Shown piece by piece: positions 34,548-45,163 of a stretch of 53,050 bases of DNA. Under the pieces are notes generated by a model. That model was not told the DNA's origin and made no database searches. It saw only the letters and a program-made list of their open reading frames with translations. The number at the start of each line of letters is the position of its first letter. Position 1 is the stretch's first letter. The position numbers were made by a program, and so were the translations under genes. This DNA is from Beroe ovata (taxonomy: Eukaryota; Ctenophora; Nuda; Beroida; Beroidae): contig CAMPET010000157.1 of assembly GCA_946803715.1 (NCBI GenBank), positions 72,801-125,850 on the forward strand, written 5' to 3'.

Positions 34548-36819
34548 ATGAATTCTGATCTGAGCTACAGTCGTCTGAGTATAAATGATTCCCTTGAAGA
34601 GCTTTCAAAGATAATTGGGAAGGTAAGATTTGATGCAAACTTCCTAGTATTCCTAGTACAGTGGTTCTTCTTCCTAGTACAGTGGTTCTTCTATTTATTT
34701 TTCTTCTATTTTGAGGTATTGAATGTAGCTTAGACATCAACTAGTTAGGAAATCATTAATCTTTGAGTGCAGAATGACACACTTACCTGATTTGATCTCA
34801 GATGAATTTACTAGTTAACAGTGTTGACAAACTGGACAGACGGATTGGTACATTGACTGATAATGAAGCATTATGGTCTGAGCTCAGTGAAACACACATA
34901 AGCTTTCAATCAAAAGTCTCTCGTTGTCAAAGACTTGTGAGTTGATCACTTTCTTTTCCAATTTATTCGTTAAAAGAGATCATGGCTTACTTGATGCTTT
35001 AATTATTTCAGATCAGCAACATTTCTTTTATAAGAGGGTTATCAAAGTACGAGGGTTTACAAACAGGGAGATTAAAAGAGGAGTTGAATGATGTGGTGGT
35101 CCGATATACCAAACTTCAAAAACAGGTTCCTACCTAAATATCATTTCTGTATATTGATTTCTTGATTGACTTGATCCAATCTGTCTGGACTGGTTTTGAC
35201 TAGCTTGAATTTGTTTTAAATCTTGATATAACATTGTATCACCTGGCCACTATAGAGTGCATATTCACATAACCCATGTTCAAGACATAATGCCTATACC
35301 TATTGCATTGAAGTTTCCTATTAATCATGGTAGCAGTAACAAAAGGTGGTACATAGCCGAACTCTCACAGATGCCCTTAAGTACCAATGTAACAATTTGA
35401 TCTCAACTGTATCACGGGTGTACCCAGGAGCCATAGCGATTACTATACAATATACACACTGGGGGACTTACAGGTAATTCGCTTTGATTCTGTAGTGTAC
35501 ATTTCAGTATTATACAACGCCAAATCTCTGCTTCGAGTGTGAACTATTGCAGTCACCCTGTACATATTCAGTCGATTAGATAATGCATAGCGGATGTCAT
35601 TCTGATGAAATAGCCGCTTCTACTCAACAAGTATTTGAAATAAAACACGTGTATATAGTAGGTAATATATAGAGTCAGGTTTCTAATTTGACAACCAAGC
35701 TTCAAGACACACAACCAAGCTTGAAAACGCACAAGTGGCGATTGATTTGGAGAAGATGGTGGGCCATAAAATGGGGCACACTATGGCACCCCAGTTTGTG
35801 GCGCAATATGGCACAATCAAATCATGTATCACATTTCAACCTGATAATTATGTTATGTTCTGATAAGGAAATGTATTTCAAGACATCTTGGGTGTTATTT
35901 CCTTGGCACTGTGTCATTACCTCAAAGAATGGGACCCAAGCTATCTAGAATGCATAGATAGGGGGATTTTAATCTTTAATCTCCAAATGTCTCCAAATGT
36001 CAATAGAGGTCTGTAATAGAGACCCAGTATTGTGCATGGTTGCTATTGAGTGCAACCAGACTGTATAGATACTTGTAGATGTTTATAAGTTCATCATATG
36101 TGGTTCTACCTACGTTAATACTACCTTCGTTAGTATCCTGCCTGATATTCTAACCTCTCATACGTAAGAATTGCCAAGTAAACCCCATCCCCACTGATAT
36201 ACTGTACCCCATCCCTATAGATATCCCAGCGTGAGCGTGGCGTTATCAAGCGATCCCGACCAAACAGCCTATCGGAGGAGAACTTGGTCATGCCAGAGTC
36301 GCAGTCCCAGTGTTGGTTGGACGGCCAGGAGATCCTAGAGAGGGAACAGCATATCAAGAAGATAGAGGTACGTGTTTACATGGCACACTGAGTACACGTG
36401 ATTATGAGTGATACCGTGTGATGAGACAGCCTGAACGCGTTATGTTGCTCGCAGGATGATATGTTGATGGTCGCTGATATCATGCAAGAGATAGGCAGGA
36501 TGGTTCATGACCAAGGTATCGATTTCTATAATTTATTGTTTACTTCCCAACCGATCTTGTTGATATCGATGTTTAAAACCAATGGAATTTTTCCACAACA
36601 GCAAGTTGATTCTTATTGCACTTAGGCACCAATGTGGACAATATCGAAGCACACATTTATGAAACGAAAGGGAGAGTTGACGAGGCAACATCGTTACTGG
36701 GCAAAGCATCACACAGCAAGAATACGAGACGAAGGCGGTGTTTGTGCCTCTGGATTACTTTCATAACCATTCTCATCGTTATGATTTTAGTGATCGTCTT
36801 AGTGCGCAAAATAGGATGA
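34548..36819 (+). CDS. Qa-SNARE syntaxin (endosomal STX7/STX12-like)
   Basis: Syntaxins of this type form four-helix SNARE bundles that drive fusion of endosomal membranes. Six exons join in phase: 34548-34622, 34802-34936, 35012-35125, 36230-36367, 36455-36515 and 36626-36819, giving 238 residues. Residues 15-110 are helical and could form the three-helix N-terminal domain. The SNARE motif covers about 148-207, starting LEREQHIKKIEDDM, with the zero-layer glutamine at 174 in RMVHDQG followed by T-N-V-D-N-I-E, the usual Qa pattern. A basic RRRR patch precedes a C-terminal anchor (about 216-236) and a very short lumenal end. The length is close to STX7 (261), and the N-terminal half is divergent. 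STX7, STX12 or TSNARE1-type orthology cannot be settled by eye. Confidence 0.9.
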
Positions 36820-38640
36820 CGTTTTACTGTTGATTGATACTTCAATCAAGGTTTATGAATTGGTATCAGGCATTTGTTCAGTATTTTCTGAAACAAGTTT
36901 GTTTCGTTTTAAAGTTGTGAGCGATTGAAATTTGGTCTGTTGTTGCGTGCTCAATAAATGTCTACTTTTTGTGTATTTAGTTGTCAATGCCAGATATGAG
37001 TTCAATTTACTGAAAAGATTAATGAAATTTATTCCTTAATCCTTAAATCCCGGTTATCTCATTGTCTCCATCTGTAATCAGCTTTAAAAAACTTGACTGC
37101 TGCCATACCAGCAGTTGCCAGTGTCACAAAAAGTGCGCTTGAATAGTTTTTGGAAGCGGCGGCTATTGTGTTTTTGTGTACGCGCCGCAAATAAAGCATG
37201 GTTCAGGTTTGTTGCGCGCATTCCGCACGCGCTCCAATCATTTGTAATTAGGCTATCAACTTCTGTGACAGAGTGGTCTGTACGGAACCCCACGGTTTCG
37301 ATTCCTTGTTTAACATGCCGTACAGCAAGGATCTCCACCGTGTTCGCCAGGCTAGGCACATACAACGAGTAGATGTTGTATAAGCTAGTCTTAATGTGAG
37401 AGACGAGGCGGAAGAACCGACCATCAAGTACAACTCACCGGACTACGGAATAAGTTTTTGTTGATGCCTCGATTCAGATCTGAAACGTTTGTCTGAAAAA
37501 CGTACGTGCGCGTACTATGATACACCTGTGTTTCCGCGCCTTACGTAAAGTCGATCTAATTCAATTTGGAATCATTCGTAATCATATTATATGGAATGCA
37601 CTCATTGTTATGAGCAATGAATTATCCCGCATTCTCAATCTTTAGCAAGAATCAAATGTTGAAACTAAGCAAATATTTGAACATGTTCAAGTGATGTCTG
37701 TATTGAGAATGTATGGTTTCCGTTGTTTCAATTATTGGGCAACATTGGGTAGTCATCAAAGTTCGTATCATGTTTCAAATGTATATCAAACTTAATCATA
37801 ATACCAGAGTCCAAAATACACGATTTATCCTTCTCAAAATGTACATTTAGGAGCTACTTGTGTTGGTATGTGTGTTTGTGTAAATGTACTGCAGTATATT
37901 TGTGTGTTTCTGCGAGTCTGTGTGTAAGTGTAAGCGGGTGCGAGTGTGAGTGTGGTATAATTTCTATCATGTTCACACGTTTCACAACTGTCAATATTAG
38001 TTGGAATCCGCCGACTTTCCGGTATGCGGATATGCAATAATGAATTTCGAGGTATAGATATCCGGAGAGAGAAATCAAACAACAATTTAAAGTAATATGA
38101 ATTCAAAATGACTTAACATTATTATTCTGTTACCATTATTCCATCCATCTCCTTTCCTTAAAAAGTTTAATTTCCATCTTTGTACTATTCAACCGTTTTA
38201 ATACTAATCAAAACAGAATAATGCTAAAACCATCATTCTTGAAACCAGCAAAAATTCAACCTTCGTGCATTGCTTATTAAAAAGTGGAATTAAACCGCGA
38301 TTTAAGATTGAATTTGGAATATGGAAATGTGATTGAGTCCTTACTCAAGAAATGCCATGACCTGTAGCAGTCAGTTTCATGTGTCATCCAATTCGACATA
38401 CATGGGAAAATGTTTGACATATTGAAATGGACCGCAACACATTTTCTCTGTCTGTGACGGCATGACCTAATCAATGCCATATTCTCACATCGCAATCCCC
38501 TCCTGTCTCACATGATTCTCAAGTATGAAGTACCATGGAACAAACTTACACCTACTTATCATTAACTTCATCCAGAATGATAGGAGACAGGTACTAACAT
38601 ACTCTCACACACTATAATTACTGCTCATTATACCATCAGT
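36820..38640. other. Intergenic stretch, mostly featureless
   Basis: AATAAATG at 36952-36959 may be the syntaxin poly(A) signal. 37150-37440 contains a CG-richer patch with overlapping open frames on both strands, the longest about 110 codons on the minus strand, with no family I can name and no clear splice sites. 37855-37960 is a degenerate GT-rich stretch. No gene is called. Confidence 0.4.
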
Positions 38641-38838
38641 TGAGATTACACACACACACGCACACNNNNNNNNNNNNNNNNNNNNNNNNNNNNNNNNNNN
38701 NNNNNNNNNNNNNNNNNNNNNNNNNNNNNNNNNNNNNNNNNNNNNNNNNNNNNNNNNNNNNNNNNNNNNNNNNNNNNNNNNNNNNNNNNNNNNNNNNNNN
38801 NNNNNNNNNNNNNNNNNNNNNNNNNNNNNNNNNNNNNN

Positions 38839-38866
<28 letters not shown>
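38641..38866. repeat. CA microsatellite with a 173-bp gap
   Basis: (CA)n flanks unknown bases at 38666-38838; the gap is probably more of the same repeat. Confidence 0.95.
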
Positions 38867-38869
<3 letters not shown>

Positions 38870-38941
38870 GCAGTTCGACATACTGGTATTCCTCCCAGTC
38901 TCGAGGCATTTCTGCCATGAGACGTTTAAACTGGGGTGGGT

Positions 38942-39112
38942 AAATGGTTATTTTTTCAGATATCCGATGGATATCTGGAAAAAGAACCATTTATCGGATC
39001 TTGATAGCATCTTAATAGGGGAAACAGTAATGTGAGATGAAATTTATGGATATTATCAATAAATTTCATCTCACATAAATGTTTCCCCTATTAAAATGCT
39101 ATCAAGATCCGA
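38942..39112. repeat. Two adjacent long hairpins
   Basis: Hairpin 1: 38942-38965 pairs with 38969-38992 (24 bp, 2 mismatches, loop GAT). Hairpin 2: 38994-39046 pairs with 39060-39112 (53 bp, 3 mismatches, 13-nt loop). Only one base separates them. There is no open frame. Either strand of a transcript would fold into a tandem stem-loop. It could be a palindromic MITE or a hairpin RNA source; no flanking target-site duplication is obvious. Confidence 0.88.
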
Positions 39113-40428
39113 CTGTTTTAGTGAGTGTTCTTTGTATATACGAAATCACGAGAAACATCCTATACTACGCGAGTATATGAGAGAAAAAATCGAACAGAGA
39201 TGAGAGGTCATTGGTCAAGAAAGTACGTATCATAAACAGCATATGCCGGCAGTGATTTGAGAGATAAGATACACTAGATTTTGAGCAAGGATAGTCGTCA
39301 AGGGAGAGTATTTTCCAAGCAAAGAGTGTATATTTCGATCAGATCATAAGAATAAGCATTAATTTGGATAATCAAATCGATAGTGAGATGAGCATTCGTT
39401 TTAGAAAGTAACTTAACAGTTCCCAGCCAGTCATTCTATCAAAATATTAAGTGAGGAATAAAGTGCTACGTGCCTCATGTATTGAAAATTAAAATAAGGT
39501 AAAATCATAATTTTTTGTTTCATTGTGATGATTAGAGGCAAAACGTTTGTGATCAGATAGCGAAGTTTGATAAACGTCATTTGACACCACCCAATTAAAT
39601 GTAAAAATGTTTTTAATTCTGAACATGGGTACAAAAATTTGTTAACTATCCATGGAGATTAATCTCTAAAATGGTAGATACATTGACAGTATGAACAATA
39701 TATTCTCGGTTCGAAGGTAGATTATGACGACGATCATACGCGTATACGGTAAATAAACGCCCAATACTAGATCGCCAGCCGATTTCAAAATTGCATATTT
39801 GTGAATTAATTAGTGGATCAGAGATGACGAAAGAATTTATAAAATGCGGCGTACGCCAGTATAAGTAGGTACTTTGTACATACTCGATTACGTATGTACA
39901 CATGCAATTTCAATGATCGACGACTCATTATTATGCCATATAAGGAATAATGTCAGGGGGTACTGTCCGTTGAATGGTGGCGAACATGCAGCAGAATCGT
40001 AAGGGAGGGGCACCTTCAGTCTAGCTACTCTTCAGAACTCCTCTCCATAATGATTGCCCGAGTTGGCTGAAATAATAGCAGGATAAATTTAGAATTATAG
40101 CAGAGTATACGATTATTCATCAAATACAATGGTACATTTCAAACTATGCCTATCATTTGTGCCTGCGTCATACCAGCTAGTGTTGAAAGTATCATTAGCG
40201 AAATTAACCATATTCGGTCACTTTTGTGTTTTATACCTTGTAATACCCTTTATTATCAAACACCTACATTTCCATTTTTCAGTACCATGCATGAGACAGT
40301 GGACAATTACAGAAGAAACACACAGCGGCTTGTTATCAAACAGCTCATCATTATATCACAATGATCCCGCATGAACAACTCTCAGAGTTTGATACATTCT
40401 CTGAACTCTGAGCGTGTGTGGACTGTGG

Positions 40429-40466
<38 letters not shown>

Positions 40467-41385
40467 TTCACTCTTCTATTCTGTGTGGCATGAGTGTGCG
40501 ATGACCATTGCATCTTCTCAATTACAAATTACACCTCGTCATTGAAGAATGAGTGTGTGTGTGTGGGGGGATACAAGTATCATGTTTCAATACACACGCA
40601 CACACACGCACACTCGTGTGAAGCATTTACAACACAACACGACATTCCCTCATGCTGACAGAGATACCGACCCATTAAAAACTCCTCACCATCATTATGT
40701 TCCCAATTAGCATGCATCGAACATCCTGGGTACCAATTGATCCCGAATACATGAAACACGATAGGTATAAACTCTTCAACGATTGTAATTTTTTGGCAAA
40801 GTTTCAAATCCTGGTGATTGGAATTGATGATGTTATGACCAAATAGCAACATTATGTCAGTTAACGGAATGTAGTGTCACGATGATGATTTCATGACCAA
40901 TCATTAATATTCATGATTAATATTCATGATCGATCTTTGGTATGGTGATTCAAACTGGCAGGGCCTTTCTCACATACCCATTGTATGTCCGTGATAAACG
41001 AAATCCATTTACATGCTTAGTTCACATAACAAAGTAAGTGTCCATGAAAAGGTTACCAAGAGAAAGATGATTATCACTTCATTGCAACTTCTTAGTAATG
41101 TGATCATAGACCTCAAAGTATTAAACAACTATAATCAACTATGATCATGGTCGTCGCTATGAGATCGGTCAAAGCTGACTGCAAATAAACAACCGACAAA
41201 GGCATACCTACATATTGCATATATACCCCCTGGCCGCCTGGATATCCGATCAGTGGACCAAAGTAGAGCCTTTTATTTCACAATTTCATATCATAAACCC
41301 GACAAGTACCTGACTACCAAATTAACAACTTAATTAAACCTAATTAACAACCTAATTAACAACCCTTATTACTTGAGATACTCAC
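39113..41385. other. Stretch without an identified gene; GT microsatellites
   Basis: (GT)n at 40432-40468 and a further GT/CA patch at 40553-40615. TTAATATTCATGAT occurs twice in tandem near 40905-40930. The 3' exon(s) of the coiled-coil gene at 41386-44485 should lie here on the minus strand. A candidate lies around 41195-41275 (a Gly/Tyr/Pro-rich reading), but its phase does not match the previous donor, so it is not called. Confidence 0.4.
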
Positions 41386-42492
41386 CATGGACGGTTCAGA
41401 GGGGTAAGATGAGACACTGGGGGTGTACCCTCCCTTGTTCTTCATAGTTCCCTCAAGAGTGTCCAACTTGGTGGTGACGTCAGTCGAGCCAATGTGACTT
41501 GTGTGCTGAAAATGTGAGAGTTATAAAGGTTTAGTCTTAATATTTCTATCATTGTCTGACATCTCGGGGGAATTCCTCCATATAATACGTGAGAGTGGCA
41601 GTGGATTGTTGTTCGACCCGGAGTATTTCCATTCCAAAGAGATTACAGCGCGGAGCATACACATTACAAGGAAATTGTGATAATGGAAGTTGCGTTGGGC
41701 AGTGACACACTGATTTTAGACAGTAAACTTCATCGGCAACGGTTCTTTTCTCAGTGCATAATGCTGGAACTACCTCATGTACAGAGCAGGGGCAAATATC
41801 TTTCGCGGTAAAAAAAGTCAAAATTTCGCAGCACCGCGAAATGAAAAGTTGCCAAATTTCGCGGCAGCATCGCGGTAAAAATTGAGAAATTCGCGGCAGT
41901 TTCGCGGCAAAAATGGGGAAATTCGCGGCAATTTCGCGGCTTAAATGGGAAAATCGCGGCAGTTTCGCGGCAAAAATTATGGAAATTGCAATCTTGTCGA
42001 TCAAACGTTTTGCCAAGTGATCTGTTCAGGTGTCAACAAATTGAATCAAACAGTGGCAATATAAATCGAGATTGCATTCTTGTTAGAGATACTGTGATCT
42101 ATAACGTTTGGTCAAGTTTTATAACGTTTGCTCAACTTTTGTAACGTTTGGTCAAGTTTTATAACGTTTGGTCAACTTTTGTAACGTTTGGTCAAGTTTC
42201 ATAACGTTTGGTCAACTTTTGAAATCCCTGGATTTCTCTTAAATTTCGCGATTTATTTCTCTTGAATTTCGCACAAATTCGCGTTTTGTCGCGATTCCGC
42301 ACACACCGCGAATGATATTTGCCTCTGGTACGGAGGAACGTGTATAATTTGAGTACAATTGTGCAGTTACTGATATATACATTACAGTCCGCAGTACAGT
42401 TGAGATAACGTACAAACATTTTGACACTTAGGTCAGCAACTATGAATATTATTNCACACACACAGACACAGTACACACAAATACACACAAAT

Positions 42493-42526
<34 letters not shown>

Positions 42527-44485
42527 AGTGTCACACACTTATTTCAGGAAAAAGGATTGCTGTTGACACAGCTGTACATGGTACGTCAAAGATGTGACGA
42601 GAAAACTGCTACTTTGTGCTTATGATAATCGATGATAAATGTTAGTTGGAATAATTACTGAGAACCCGCCAGTTAATTAAGAACTTATAATTACAGCAGC
42701 CGGGGAAACCAATTATCTCCAACGTTTCAATGATCTGTCAACAATATTGTTCATCCGTCTAAAATCAGGGTTAAACTATTTATCAAGGTTTTATCAGGGT
42801 CTTATATCCGGGTTTAAACTGAGTGGTTTTCGCATATAAGAAACAGGAAGTATTTCCCGGGTCCTACAGCAGACACATTGACACCTCAATAGCAATGAGA
42901 CACGTGTGTATAATCGTGTAGAGTAGATTGTCACGTAACAGGATCACGTGTGACACACGTGTGTCCCGTTTATGCTATCACGTTGTTGTCTACAAACTAG
43001 TGCAGGCAATGTGTTCAGTATAACACATGCGACGTACACTTTTGGTATAATCACCGTTAAAATGGGGCACCGAGCTATTTTGTTTGGCAGTTCCTTTTGC
43101 AGTGTTACTGACAAATGTAACACCCAGGCGTCAAAACGTGGGAGTGTCAATTGTAGCAGTGACACAGGGGAGCGTAAACTATAGCAGTGACACAAGGAAG
43201 TGTCAGTATAAAGTAGTGCATTGACACACACGAAGTTCTGTGCTCTCAGTAGTATCACGGATTAGGCAAACTATCACACCATTTGGCATACCGACTGATG
43301 CTGCAATATCCTATGATCAATGGATTAACAGTCGCGAGTTATATAGGGTAGATAGCACGTGAAAGTGAAGGATTTGTTGTGTGCATGTCCATATTGTGCA
43401 ATGCCTGTGCGAATGTCTCTTTTGGATCTCTCCTGTACGTGCGTTGGGTGGCAGTATTGCACAATCACCGATTTTCTGGTGGGGTAAACGAACCCGGCAT
43501 GGGATTCTACTTCAGAGTGACGTACGTGGCAGTTAGGAAGGACACCATAAATGGAGCTTTGTGCATTGACTCAGTACACGTGAACTAAATACCTAATACC
43601 TAGTTTATAGTTAATCGAGGAATCATGTGTCCGAACAAAAGCTCTATAGAAATATAATCTACACTAGGTAGAAACGGTTGAAACTTGAAAGTCAAGTACC
43701 TGAAAATTTGTGGGCAATCCGATGTCGATTTTCCTTACTCGTCTCTGAAAGAAAAATTGCGTGAGTTTTTTACTTCGTTCTCATGATTTTATATGGAAAT
43801 GGTTATTGTTTCAGCAATGGACGTCGCAACTCATTTGACAATGAGAGAAAACAACTGATTTCTAACGTTTGTCCACCTATGCTACGTAGTACTATATGTT
43901 AACGTTCTTGTTGAAAATAGACTATATTATTCCTAAGGCTAGGTATATTACGTAAGCTGTCAAGGTACCTAATTATTAGTTCTCACGATATAAATACAAC
44001 TAATAATAAATGTGATGATTGTGATCAACCACATATAAATGAAGGCTAGACATCATCATTACTTGTAGAGTGTCATAATCACCACCATGCTCCACTGAAT
44101 CAGGTCTTTGGCTCAGAATATTGTATATCCTCATGATCTCCAACCTCAGTTGCCTGTTCTCATTTGCAATCTCTTTAACTTGACACTTCAACGCTTCGAA
44201 TTGTTCCTCAAGTGTTGGTCCTGTATCATGGCCCGAAGTTTCTGGTGGTAATGATTTACAGCTCTCTGAGCCAGTTCGTTTTTGTGAAGGAGAATCTTGA
44301 GACGGTGACTCCAATAAGTTTTGGCAAATATGGGACTCATCTGCCGCTTCACACATTGTCAATATTAAGAAGAGAGATAAACACAAGAACGATACAGAAA
44401 CAAGAAATGTATTAAATGAAAATACACGAAAGGCTACTAGCTGCTCGAGTTTTTGAAATATGATGCTAATATACTCGACTAACAT
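41386..44485 (-). CDS. Coiled-coil protein of unknown family, 3' end not resolved
   Basis: Three exons join in phase 0 on the minus strand: 44485-44063, 43744-43700 and 41505-41386. The ATG at 44485 gives residues 1-43 with a hydrophobic stretch (about 25-43), so a signal peptide or signal anchor; the in-frame ATG at 44356 (residue 44) would give a soluble protein. Residues 50-90 are Ser/Pro-rich and disordered. About 92-125 is a strong coiled coil (LEEQFEALKCQVKEIANENR, continuing). The later exons encode RRVRKIDIGLPTNFQ and a segment with TTKLDTLEGTMKN followed by a Ser/Tyr/Pro-rich end. The coiled coil recalls the TSC22-type zipper, but the TSC box that should precede it is missing, so I do not assign it. 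At least one further 3' exon is needed for a stop. The intron 41506-43699 contains a hAT-type MITE. Confidence 0.6.
41779..42335. mobile_element. 541-bp non-autonomous hAT-type MITE
   Basis: The element spans 41787-42327. Its ends form 23-bp inverted repeats starting CAGRGGCAAATATC and continuing to CGCGGT (21 of 23 match), with the CAG-start typical of hAT elements. An 8-bp target-site duplication flanks it: GTACAGAG at 41779-41786 and GTACGGAG at 42328-42335, one change. The inside holds two tandem arrays (a TTCGCGGCA-type array at 41838-41985 and six 20-bp units at 42101-42220) and no transposase. It lies in an intron of the coiled-coil gene. Confidence 0.88.
42101..42220. repeat. Six exact-length 20-bp tandem units inside the hAT MITE
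   Basis: Units of the form RTAACGTTTGGTCAASTTTT. They alternate between a CAAG type and a CAAC type, giving a 40-bp higher-order unit repeated three times. Confidence 0.95.
42455..42530. repeat. CA microsatellite after a single-N join
   Basis: (CA)n with interruptions after the unknown base at 42454; it lies in the coiled-coil gene intron. 42531-43699 holds no exon I can support apart from the one at 43700-43744. Confidence 0.9.
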
Positions 44486-45163
44486 ATGTTTTTGTCATGA
44501 TATGTTAGGTTTTTAACGCTTCCATGGAAATTTCGATATTTCCTTCCATATTCTGCTACTCAAGTGAAAATTTCACATTTTTGGTGTAAGGTGTCCATAG
44601 TGGAGGGTGTTGAATATACCAAGTGATAGCATATAAACCTAAGATTCTGTGTTCCAATGATAGAATATTTGACAAGTAAATCCTGAGGTTGACAGCTCTC
44701 CCTCCCCATTGGCGGAAATAGATGTCATTGTGCACACAGCTGCTTTAGAAGTTAGTCAGATAAATCAAGGTCTGACCATTAAACAAACCTTATTTTTAGG
44801 AGCCTTCCTCTTGAAAGGGTTTCTCAACTTTATACGGAACATAATTTATCCTATTCCTGCCATCTTTACTAACCTGGCTAAATTAGTTAGCACAATCAAG
44901 TATCATGGAAGTGATTGGCATTTGAATGAATAAAATTCAAACAAGTACCAACCAAATACCATGAAAGTAAAAGTTGTAGTATGATTTGGATGAAAAGTAT
45001 GTTAAAAGATCTGATCACAAGATTTCTAAATACGACACATTTTGAGTAATGGCGAAGTTATCATTTCATGCAAGCACTAAAGAAGTAAAACAAATGGAAT
45101 AATATGGACTCAAGTTATACTAACAATTGAGCAATTCCAAAAATATCAGGAATAATCTGCATG
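44486..45163. other. Intergenic, no gene seen
   Basis: Upstream region of the minus-strand coiled-coil gene. A plus-strand frame of about 75 codons near 44709-44933 has no ATG start and no recognisable family, and is left out. Confidence 0.4.

Noticed and set aside
37150..37440. Minus-strand open frame with a faint resemblance in pattern to the C-terminal part of RelE/ParE-type proteins
   Set aside because: The likeness is a few hydrophobic and His/Arg positions only. There is no clear start, no partner gene, no splice sites, and the opposite strand is equally open. Not enough to call a gene.
40580..40852. Minus-strand cysteine- and histidine-containing frame as an exon of the coiled-coil gene
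   Set aside because: The frame runs into a CA microsatellite, and the only acceptor/donor pair gives a 36-nt exon with no support.
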